Origin: Candidatus Saccharimonadota bacterium
GTDB taxonomy: Bacteria > Patescibacteriota > Saccharimonadia > Saccharimonadales > Saccharimonadaceae
Assembly: GCA_009777365.1 (NCBI GenBank)
Contig: WRLZ01000037.1
Span: 1 to 6,604 of the forward strand
Direction: 5' to 3'
DNA: 6,604 bases
Positions 1 to 5,160 of the stretch are shown here, in pieces. Positions within the stretch are counted from its first letter, which is position 1; every line of letters begins with the position of its first letter. The translations under genes were made by a program, and so were the position numbers. A model generated the notes under the pieces. The model did not search any database and was not told the DNA's origin. It saw only the letters and a list, made by a program, of their open reading frames with translations.

Positions 1-756
1 GTTCCAAATTTCGGTCCCTCCACTCGTCGGCACAAAGAACAAACTGGCGTGTGCATTAGGCTGATTTAGTGTATCCAGGGAAAAGCCAGACCCTGGATTT
101 ATCAATTGCCATCTCATAACCGGCGGCTCGGTATTGCCCCAAGCATCCTGCTCAGGGAAACACCCCAATCCTCTATCATCACAGCGATTGCTTATTACTG
201 GGTCTACCCCATCAGCGTCTGCCGACCTCCACCACCTGATAATAATATCTGTTACTTCTTGCTGAAACCGAAGCGGCACAATGAGCGACGGCTGTTGCGA
301 CGAAATCTGCGCCAAAAAGTCTGGTGTGGATGGCTGAATCGTTACGCAAGTATAAGCTTGATCCAAAGCTGCCGACTCTCCATCGCCAGACGCGAACCCC
401 TGATCAAGCCCAGTCTCTGGACGGCCTACACCACCCACGTTTCCAAGTCTTGCAATCTGAACCGTATCGCAACCACCTTGCTCTATCGCATCTCGCACAT
501 TAGAACAAATTAGCCCCCTAGCCACTCCGCCCGCCGGCCATCCTCTGCTTGCACACTCCTGATACGCCAGAACCACAACCTTAGCATCCTCCACCCCGGC
601 CATCGCCGAGTCAAAGGCGCTATTCGAAAGGTCTTGATTCCTCGCGGCAGTTTGCTCTCCCATCATTATCCTTAGAAACCCTAGGCTTATAATCGAAAGC
701 AACATCGTCGTAAAGATTACAACATATAGCGAAACTGAACCTTTCCTCATATTCAT
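1..756 (-). CDS. PilX/GspK-like minor pilin, 3' part cut off by the window edge
   Basis: An uninterrupted frame of 252 codons runs from ATG at 756 to base 1 with no stop, so the C-terminus lies outside the window. The N-terminus begins MNMRKGSVSLYVVIFTTMLL, a short basic leader followed by one hydrophobic helix (about residues 7-31). It then shows the PilX N-terminal pattern: E34, N40, and an AFDSAMAGVEDAK stretch at 48-59 that matches the family's 'AfyaAeAGle' block. Unlike the other five pilins it has no Glu at +5 after the putative cleavage Gly6 (Tyr is there), as is usual for GspK and PilX-type proteins. Six cysteines (68, 84, 96, 137, 192, 199) all lie in the exported part. It is the last gene of the four-gene minor pilin series and sits 38 bases after the PilW-like gene, with its own promoter-like sequence. 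Role by family: component of the pilus-tip priming complex. ATG at 750 is an alternative start. The coding call is strong; the subfamily is inferred from the N-terminus and gene order. Confidence 0.85.
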   Translation of the reverse strand, partial: MNMRKGSVSLYVVIFTTMLLSIISLGFLRIMMGEQTAARNQDLSNSAFDSAMAGVEDAKVVVLAYQECASRGWPAGGVARGLICSNVRDAIEQGGCDTVQIARLGNVGGVGRPETGLDQGFASGDGESAALDQAYTCVTIQPSTPDFLAQISSQQPSLIVPLRFQQEVTDIIIRWWRSADADGVDPVISNRCDDRGLGCFPEQDAWGNTEPPVMRWQLINPGSGFSLDTLNQPNAHASLFFVPTSGGTEIWN

Positions 757-762
757 ATTACA

Positions 763-791
763 ATTATACCCTTTCTTTTCTAATTTTACAA
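763..791 (-). promoter_or_regulatory. Promoter for the PilX-like gene, predicted leaderless
   Basis: Reading the minus strand, a -35-like TTGTAA (791-786) is followed by exactly 17 bases and a perfect -10 TATAAT (768-763). Only 6 bases separate the -10 from ATG at 756, so transcription should start at or next to the A of the start codon. The -35 begins only 3 bases after the stop codon of the PilW-like gene. A purine run (AGAAAGGG, overlapping the spacer) could serve as a ribosome site on a read-through transcript, but it is 12 bases from the ATG. Confidence 0.5.
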
Positions 792-794
792 GCA

Positions 795-1700
795 TTATTG
801 ACTACTCCCCATCGCCCTCTGGCTAAAATTAAACTTATTCACCGAACAATAATACTCTTGCATCTCCACGGCTTCGCTTGGCACCGTGCACTCAGGATTC
901 ATGCCCGTAAGCTGAACCCCGCCCATCGTTCCAAGCACGAAACTCCCGCTATAGAAAACCTGCCCATTTATTCGATTTATATTTTGCCCCTCCTCAATCT
1001 CGAAAACCACAAAATTATACAGTATCAAATTCTCTTCCGCCGCATTAATCAACTCCACCGGACTATCTCTGTCGCGAATATGTGGCCTTCGTAGCCCGCT
1101 AGGATCGCCCGCGTCCAGCGCACAATAATCTCGGTTAAAGTCCACAACCTTCACCAACCTCACGGCATTACCATTCCAAGTATTTATCTCATTATTATCA
1201 ATTCCCCTTGGATCAATCCAGTTCGGGTCCGTGGAGCCAATCCCCGCCGCTGCCTGAGCCGCGACAACACTAGGGTGAAGATTCCAAACATAACTCACCA
1301 GCCCTGTGCAGAATCTACGTCGACTGTGGTTATAGTATGCAGTAGCATTAAAGTTAAAGGCATCAACGCCGTAGCCGATATTACAGTCTGCTGGAAACCT
1401 AGGGTCGCTCTCTGGGATAAATCCTCCTGCTTCTGACAAGCAACCCCTCGCGCCAGTCTCATCATACCCATTCGACCGAACATCCATAGACCCAAACGTC
1501 GGAGACGCCGCTATCGACCTGCTGAGGTCGTCGATAATATTCCTGGCCGACTCATTCACATTCTTCACGGTAATCCCCTTTGCATAAGTCTCGCCAACAT
1601 TCCGAACCAAAACCGCAATCGCAACCAGAAGTAGGCCGACAAAAGCCATAGCCAACATTGTCTCAACAATTGTAAAACCCTTTTTCATATCTTTTCTCAT
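795..1700 (-). CDS. PilW/GspJ-like minor pilin with class III leader
   Basis: A 301-residue prepilin. The leader MRKDMKKG is followed by FTIVETMLAMAF, so cleavage would fall after Gly8, giving Phe at +1 and the conserved Glu at +5 (E13). One hydrophobic helix spans about residues 9-32. The next segment (about 44-66, containing SARNIIDDLSRSI) resembles the post-helix region of PilW/GspJ proteins, where 'R..l..lsrdl' is common. The exported domain has six cysteines (87, 106, 131, 193, 271, 285), which suggests disulfides. The start is well supported: an AGGAG ribosome site lies 5 bases before ATG at 1700, inside the stop codon region of the preceding gene. ATG at 1688 (M5) is possible but less well placed. 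It is third in the H-I-J-K series and 8 bases from the PilV-like gene, so it is almost certainly co-transcribed with it. Role by family: minor pilin of the tip/initiation complex. The pilin call is secure; PilW identity rests on order and weak N-terminal similarity. Confidence 0.88.
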   Translation of the reverse strand: MRKDMKKGFTIVETMLAMAFVGLLLVAIAVLVRNVGETYAKGITVKNVNESARNIIDDLSRSIAASPTFGSMDVRSNGYDETGARGCLSEAGGFIPESDPRFPADCNIGYGVDAFNFNATAYYNHSRRRFCTGLVSYVWNLHPSVVAAQAAAGIGSTDPNWIDPRGIDNNEINTWNGNAVRLVKVVDFNRDYCALDAGDPSGLRRPHIRDRDSPVELINAAEENLILYNFVVFEIEEGQNINRINGQVFYSGSFVLGTMGGVQLTGMNPECTVPSEAVEMQEYYCSVNKFNFSQRAMGSSQ

Positions 1701-1705
1701 ATTAT

Positions 1706-1710
1706 CTCCT
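1706..1710 (-). promoter_or_regulatory. Ribosome binding site of the PilW-like gene, overlapping the upstream stop
   Basis: AGGAG lies 5 bases before ATG at 1700 and shares two bases with the TAG stop (1711-1709) of the PilV-like gene. This arrangement suggests translational coupling between the two minor pilins. Confidence 0.7.
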
Positions 1711-2488
1711 ACCTACTTTCAAAATCCATATCATACACCCTTACTATCGTTCCCAATGTCGTAGCCACGGCCCTTCCCGGAGACATCCAGCACGCTCGAA
1801 TATGAAAATCTATGACCGGTAGCCGTGAAGGATCAATCTGCACAGCAGTTACCCAGAGTCCCTCGACCCTAAGCACCACATTCGCCGCTGACTGCACCAA
1901 AACCTCATTCGTATCCGTTCCGGCTTCGTCCAACACGTTACCATAAACCACCCTCGGGAATAGCGACGTCGTCGTGAATCTGGTAATATTCCTTATGATT
2001 GTGTTATTCATATCATTCGGATCTATTACGCGTGTATTGAGCGCAAACTGTCTGCCGCTTGCGCCGCTCGGCAAATTATGCACAAACGCCGTCGAAGTTG
2101 GATCCGTCGGATCAGTCGAGCAAGACCCAGCTCCTTCAGGGATATTCTCACTTACATACCTTGGCACCTCATGTACAATCTGCTCGGTAATGGCGTTCCA
2201 TAGCCCCGTATAGTTTCGGTTCGCAACTGGCAAATTGCGCTCCGACTCGTAAGCATCATGAATAAACCGAATAACCTCCGCCTGCGCGTCCATCTCCTGC
2301 CTCGCCAAGGTCAACTGAAGCGACGCCGTCCCCGTTGCCAACCCCTGGTTCATCATAGTAATCGTCAGTATCGAAACCATCGCAAACACCGTAATCGCAA
2401 AAATAACCTCAATAATCGTATCGCCACGCCTCATCTTCTGAGGCTCCCGCCCTCGCATCTTCTTTAATTTATTAAGGACATCTAACAT
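1709..2488 (-). CDS. PilV/GspI-like minor pilin with Asp at +1
   Basis: A 259-residue prepilin. I place the start at ATG 2488 because GGAGGG (2501-2496) stands 7 bases before it. The in-frame ATG at 2503 would overlap the upstream gene more and has no ribosome site. The leader is 22 residues and basic, ending KMRRG, followed by DTIIEVIFAITVFAMVSI. Cleavage after Gly22 leaves Asp at +1, where Phe or Met is usual, while Glu at +5 (E27) is kept. After the helix comes an RQEMDAQAE segment (about 63-71), typical of the amphipathic second half of a pilin helix. There are only two cysteines, one near the middle and one near the C-terminus. The gene overlaps the 3' end of the GspH-like gene by 17 bases and is followed directly by the PilW-like gene. 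Role by family: tip-complex minor pilin. The position between H-like and J-like genes, and the divergent +1 residue, favour the PilV/GspI type. Confidence 0.87.
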   Translation of the reverse strand: MLDVLNKLKKMRGREPQKMRRGDTIIEVIFAITVFAMVSILTITMMNQGLATGTASLQLTLARQEMDAQAEVIRFIHDAYESERNLPVANRNYTGLWNAITEQIVHEVPRYVSENIPEGAGSCSTDPTDPTSTAFVHNLPSGASGRQFALNTRVIDPNDMNNTIIRNITRFTTTSLFPRVVYGNVLDEAGTDTNEVLVQSAANVVLRVEGLWVTAVQIDPSRLPVIDFHIRACWMSPGRAVATTLGTIVRVYDMDFESR

Positions 2489-3500
2489 CGAAATTCCCTC
2501 CATCTATATTATGCGTTCCGCCAACCGGATCCTGTTCCAATAGTTGAACCGCCGAAGCATTTGATCCGCCCTGCGTAATAGCCAATATCCTCTTCGATCT
2601 CGCTCCCCCGAGCTGCCAACTATCCGGTGAACCAATACACATAAACTTAAACCGCCTAGGGTCGCCCATATCCCCGCTCGGCCCCTCAATAGCATCCAAT
2701 ACATTCCTCGCATCGCTCACAATCCGCTGAAGCCCATTCCCGCTACTAGCCGCAGACGCATCTCTAGAAACCATTACCGCATTATTATCCCCAGTCAAAA
2801 TGTCATCGTTATCTGTAGGATACGTCGGAGAAAACGCACTCTCTAGCCCCACCGCAGTTAGGTCATCGTTATAAAGAAAAGTCATTATAGTTCCGCTTAT
2901 CGGCAACCTTAGGATCAACATTGCCCCACGCACGTCAGGGCTGGAAGCCGTCGTGCCATGAGAACTTGCAACACTTGGCGTTTCCAATCCACCCCCCCAC
3001 TCTATATGATAATCATGGAAAGGCACAACTCTCCTGAGCCCAACCCCTCCCAATACCTCGTAATCATCCAAACCCCCCAGACCAGCACCCCCAATCTCAA
3101 AAAGCGCATCACGATTATAGTCCTCACCCACCACCCAGCTATACCGGACGAAGCACCTCCCCGTTCTTTCAGCAGGATTAGTGTTGCACTCCCCATTCCC
3201 AAATTCCAATATCATTCCATAAATCACACAACCGCTTCGCCCCAAGTGAGCATTCCCGCCACCCGGATTTGTCCCGCAAGACCCTGCCGGCAAAGTCCCC
3301 TCGCGCCAATTCTGAATATTCGTTCCAAAATCATACTGCCCCTGCACAAAGTCCACAAAGTTAAACACCGCATCATTATACCGCCTCCGCGCCAAGTTAT
3401 TCCCCTGCGCCGCTATCAACCCAACAAAAAGCGCCCCGGAAATCGCCAGCACCAATATAACCTCGATAATCGTAAATCCTGTTTTCTGCCCAATTTTCAT
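2472..3500 (-). CDS. GspH/FimU-like minor pilin, unusually long
   Basis: A 342-residue prepilin. Leader MKIGQKTG is followed by FTIIEVILVLAISGALFVGL, with cleavage after Gly8, Phe at +1 and Glu at +5 (E13). One hydrophobic helix covers about 9-30, then a basic RRRYND patch and a long exported domain with six cysteines (75, 91, 105, 116, one near residue 293, and one as the second-to-last residue). It is about twice the usual length of GspH/FimU pilins, so the family name rests mainly on its first position in the four-gene series. It is rich in Gly, Asp and Ser and contains no repeat I can see. No ribosome site of Shine-Dalgarno type precedes the ATG; instead a promoter-like sequence ends 6 bases before it. 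It overlaps the PilV-like gene by 17 bases, so the two are one operon. An alternative is a lineage-specific pilin unrelated to GspH beyond the helix. Confidence 0.87.
   Translation of the reverse strand: MKIGQKTGFTIIEVILVLAISGALFVGLIAAQGNNLARRRYNDAVFNFVDFVQGQYDFGTNIQNWREGTLPAGSCGTNPGGGNAHLGRSGCVIYGMILEFGNGECNTNPAERTGRCFVRYSWVVGEDYNRDALFEIGGAGLGGLDDYEVLGGVGLRRVVPFHDYHIEWGGGLETPSVASSHGTTASSPDVRGAMLILRLPISGTIMTFLYNDDLTAVGLESAFSPTYPTDNDDILTGDNNAVMVSRDASAASSGNGLQRIVSDARNVLDAIEGPSGDMGDPRRFKFMCIGSPDSWQLGGARSKRILAITQGGSNASAVQLLEQDPVGGTHNIDGGNFDVRCP
2496..2501 (-). promoter_or_regulatory. Ribosome binding site that sets the PilV-like start
   Basis: GGAGGG on the minus strand stands 7 bases before ATG at 2488. 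It lies inside the last codons of the GspH-like gene. It favours the 2488 start over the in-frame ATG at 2503, which overlaps the site and has no such sequence upstream. Confidence 0.7.
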
Positions 3501-3506
3501 ATATCT

Positions 3507-3535
3507 ATCTTACCACCAAAATATTCTATTTGCAA
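3507..3535 (-). promoter_or_regulatory. Promoter of the minor pilin operon, predicted leaderless
   Basis: On the minus strand TTGCAA (3535-3530) is followed by 17 bases and TAAGAT (3512-3507), then 6 bases and ATG at 3500. All spacings equal those before the PilX-like gene at 756. Both hexamers match the sigma-70 consensus at 4 of 6 positions, so each is weak alone; the repeated geometry is the argument. The rest of the 105-base gap to pilD shows no convincing terminator, so read-through from pilD is also possible. Confidence 0.45.
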
Positions 3536-3605
3536 GCCTTAGCGAACAAATGCCGCAGACTCTTTAGTAGCGAAGCCAGATTAACTTCAACCGAACGACT
3601 GCAAC

Positions 3606-4394
3606 CTAAAACAACCCAATACCCATGAGCAAATTCTGCGACAAAAACACCACAAAAAACGCCAGCACAATAAACGGCCCAAAAGGAATCTGCTTCCTCC
3701 CCAACCGAATCATCGGCACCGCCACAATCGACGCCAAAAAATTCGCCAGAAATAATAACACAAACGCCAAAAACGGATGCCCGAGCACGATCGCCACCGC
3801 TAGCATCAATATAGGATCTCCCGACCCAACCCACTTCTCGTTCGATACTTTATACAAGAAAAAATAAGTCCCCGCCAGAATCATCACCGAAATCGCGATA
3901 TTCATTAGCTGATCGAAGACCATACCCTCCCCCCCGCTATGGCTCACGACCATAGCGGTTACTCCGTACATTATAGCACATATCACCGCAAATGTCAATG
4001 CTTTATCGGGAAAAAGCCCATATTTTGCATCAAAAATCCCCAAAAACACCAAATTCACCAGTAGTACTAGGAAAATCAAGAAAATCATCCAATTTTCCGG
4101 GTTTCCAAGAGAAAACGGGAAAAACAGGTACGCCAGCACAAACGCCACTCCCATCAACACCTCCCCCAATATCTCCATATACCCGATCTTAGCCTTGCAA
4201 TACCTACACCTCCCACGAAGCCTCACCCAACTAACCACCGGCACCAAATCCTTACTCGCCAGCCTCTTCCCGCACCCCAAACAGTGCGACCATTTGCTCC
4301 TATCTCCCCGTTTCGCGCGACCTACATTAGCCACCACGAACGACCCCAAAATCGCCCCCAAAACAAACAAACTTATCGCAAAAAACACCATCAT
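3606..4394 (-). CDS. pilD: Prepilin peptidase/N-methyltransferase, PilD type
   Basis: A 262-residue polytopic membrane enzyme that cleaves prepilin leaders after the conserved Gly and, in the family, methylates the new N-terminus. The first helix (about 3-22) contains the family's GSF motif (17-19). A cytoplasmic loop carries two zinc-type CxxC pairs (C38/C41 and C63/C66), as in bifunctional PilD. The aspartyl protease part has D122 in FDAKYGLFPDK and D193 in the GSGDP motif, both at the expected catalytic places. Several hydrophobic segments follow, with the family's IPFGP signature at 236-240. Length fits the family. The gene begins ATGATG; I chose the first ATG because a -10-like TACAAT lies 6 bases before it, with no Shine-Dalgarno site. 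Its substrates should be the leader-bearing pilins here. It is separated from the upstream pilin by a terminator and from the downstream minor pilins by 105 bases. The assignment is firm. Confidence 0.95.
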   Translation of the reverse strand: MMVFFAISLFVLGAILGSFVVANVGRAKRGDRSKWSHCLGCGKRLASKDLVPVVSWVRLRGRCRYCKAKIGYMEILGEVLMGVAFVLAYLFFPFSLGNPENWMIFLIFLVLLVNLVFLGIFDAKYGLFPDKALTFAVICAIMYGVTAMVVSHSGGEGMVFDQLMNIAISVMILAGTYFFLYKVSNEKWVGSGDPILMLAVAIVLGHPFLAFVLLFLANFLASIVAVPMIRLGRKQIPFGPFIVLAFFVVFLSQNLLMGIGLF

Positions 4395-4400
4395 GTATTC

Positions 4401-4409
4401 ATTGTATCA
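4401..4409 (-). promoter_or_regulatory. Extended -10 promoter of pilD, predicted leaderless
   Basis: On the minus strand TG-A-TACAAT (4409-4401) forms an extended -10, matching TATAAT at 5 of 6 bases, and ends 6 bases before ATG at 4394. I see no -35 at 16-18 bases upstream; an extended -10 can do without one. It lies just downstream of the terminator of the pilin gene, as expected for a separately transcribed unit. Confidence 0.45.
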
Positions 4410-4430
4410 CAAATCCAACGAAGCCGCCTC

Positions 4431-4461
4431 AAATAAAACCCGCCCCCAAGGAGCGGATTTT
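4431..4461 (-). terminator. Intrinsic terminator of the minus-strand pilin gene
   Basis: On the minus strand a 12-base arm AAAATCCGCTCC (4461-4450), loop TTG and arm GGGGCGGGTTTT (4446-4435) pair along their whole length, with two G-U wobbles, and run into TTTTATTT. On the plus strand the two wobbles become C-A mismatches, so the hairpin is better for minus-strand RNA. It sits 20 bases after the pilin stop. The plus-strand side also ends in a T run, so weak bidirectional use cannot be excluded. Confidence 0.75.
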
Positions 4462-4480
4462 TTATAGCAATATCTTATTA

Positions 4481-4957
4481 CTAGTTATTTATACAGATAA
4501 CACCACCACCTTCAAGGTTGTAGATAAGCGCAAGCCTGTTGTTACCACCAGTTGAAGCGATAGGTGTTTCACCATCACACTGCGCGTTCAAGATGACACC
4601 GATAACATGCCCACCATCCCCTGGCCCTGTCATAGCAGGGTTAAAGGTAGCAAGAGGATCAACCCTAAACGTATAAGGCGTACCATCTGGGTCCTGGAAT
4701 ATATCGCCACCAACCAGCAGGTACTGAGGAATAAGCGTGTTGTTAAACTCAGCAGTATCTCTCGGCACCCTTCCTCGGTTATTGGTCTGGAAGTTATTGA
4801 CCGCTGTTTGTGCACGAGCAATATCATTCCTCCTCTGTGTATCCCTCTGGCTTCGCTGCAACGCAGGGAGCGCGATAAACACCATCATGAAGATCAAACC
4901 GGCAATCGCCAAGACCAACACAACTTCAATAATCGTAAAACCTTTTCTCTGTTTCAT
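4481..4957 (-). CDS. Type IV pilin, candidate major subunit (copy 1)
   Basis: A 158-residue prepilin with a very short leader MKQRKG, then FTIIEVVLVLAIAGLIFMMV: Gly6 at -1, Phe +1, Glu +5 (E11). The helix continues into an amphipathic RSQRDTQRRNDIARAQTAV segment (35-53), as in T4a pilins. The soluble domain has two cysteines (127 and 155) that could close a C-terminal loop, and ends EGGGVICINN. I use ATG 4957 because AGGA is 5 bases upstream and a six-residue leader is typical; the frame also extends to a TTG at 4996, which would add 13 residues and sits in a hairpin. The mature length near 150 residues, its own promoter, structured leader and terminator suggest a highly expressed main subunit. 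It faces a paralogue on the other strand (5161-5694) that is nearly identical in the first 60 residues after the leader. Pilin identity is certain; 'major' is inference. Confidence 0.93.
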   Translation of the reverse strand: MKQRKGFTIIEVVLVLAIAGLIFMMVFIALPALQRSQRDTQRRNDIARAQTAVNNFQTNNRGRVPRDTAEFNNTLIPQYLLVGGDIFQDPDGTPYTFRVDPLATFNPAMTGPGDGGHVIGVILNAQCDGETPIASTGGNNRLALIYNLEGGGVICINN

Positions 4958-4962
4958 TTTTT

Positions 4963-4966
4963 TCCT
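4963..4966 (-). promoter_or_regulatory. Ribosome binding site of pilin copy 1
   Basis: AGGA lies 5 bases before ATG at 4957, with a second purine block AAAGGA (4974-4969) further up. This favours the 4957 start over the longer TTG start and contrasts with the leaderless-type starts of pilD and two minor pilin genes. Confidence 0.6.
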
Positions 4967-4986
4967 GTTCCTTTCTTTTACTTTCC

Positions 4987-5012
4987 TGTCGCACAATCAG
5001 CATTGCACGACA
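4987..5012 (-). promoter_or_regulatory. Hairpin in the mRNA leader of pilin copy 1
   Basis: On the minus strand TGTCGTGCAAT (5012-5002), a GCTG loop and ATTGTGCGACA (4997-4987) form an 11-pair stem with two adjacent U-G/G-U wobbles. On the plus strand those wobbles become C-A mismatches, so the fold favours the transcribed strand. It lies between the predicted transcription start (about 5022) and the ribosome site. A 5' stem-loop that protects the mRNA or tunes translation is a reasonable inference, not shown. Confidence 0.5.
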
Positions 5013-5028
5013 TTTGGTTTATGTTCTA

Positions 5029-5056
5029 AGTATATAACATTTTTTGAGTAATGCAA
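5029..5056 (-). promoter_or_regulatory. Promoter of pilin copy 1
   Basis: On the minus strand TTGCAT (5056-5051) is followed by 16 bases and TATACT (5034-5029), a 5 of 6 match to the -10. The predicted start near 5022 gives a leader of about 65 bases with a hairpin and a ribosome site. The -35 lies within AAGGCTTGCA, a 10-mer also found at the -35 of the minor pilin operon (3540-3531). Confidence 0.45.
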
Positions 5057-5083
5057 GCCTTTTTTGCAATTTTCTCGACTTTT

Positions 5084-5113
5084 TTGTCAAACCCCACACC
5101 TTAGCTCTATTTT
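5084..5113 (+). promoter_or_regulatory. Possible promoter of pilin copy 2
   Basis: TTGTCA (5084-5089, 5 of 6 match) is followed by 18 bases and TATTTT (5108-5113, 4 of 6). TAAAAT at 5123-5128 is an alternative -10 without a good -35. Either would give a leader of some 25-40 bases carrying the ribosome site. It is back to back with the promoter of copy 1, the two -35 elements being about 30 bases apart. Confidence 0.3.
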
Positions 5114-5150
5114 CCAATATCGTAAAATGCTGATTTCACGACTTAACAAG

Positions 5151-5156
5151 AAAGGA
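5151..5156 (+). promoter_or_regulatory. Ribosome binding site of pilin copy 2
   Basis: AAAGGA ends 4 bases before ATG at 5161. No other start codon exists between 5161 and the prepilin helix, so this supports the unusually long leader of the protein. Confidence 0.6.
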
Positions 5157-5160
5157 AAAC

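Noticed and set aside
106..513. Open frame of 135 codons on the plus strand
   Set aside because: It lies wholly antisense to the PilX-like gene, which has pilin features and stays open for 252 codons. The plus-strand product is rich in Arg, Pro and Ser with no domain.
2489..2503. Five extra N-terminal codons on the PilV-like gene from ATG 2503
   Set aside because: No ribosome site lies before 2503, while GGAGGG sits 7 bases before the downstream ATG at 2488.
2958..3542. Open frame of 194 codons on the plus strand
   Set aside because: Antisense to the GspH-like pilin. The translation is Pro/Thr/Ile-rich low-quality sequence of the kind expected opposite a G-rich gene, and no ribosome site precedes it.
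4958..4996. TTG start that would lengthen pilin copy 1 by 13 residues
   Set aside because: The TTG falls inside the leader hairpin and lacks a ribosome site, whereas ATG 4957 has AGGA at 5 bases and gives a normal six-residue leader.
5085..5090. Perfect TTGACA -35 on the minus strand upstream of pilin copy 1
   Set aside because: No -10-like hexamer occurs 16-18 bases downstream (GCAAAA is there). It may simply be the complement of the plus-strand TTGTCA box.
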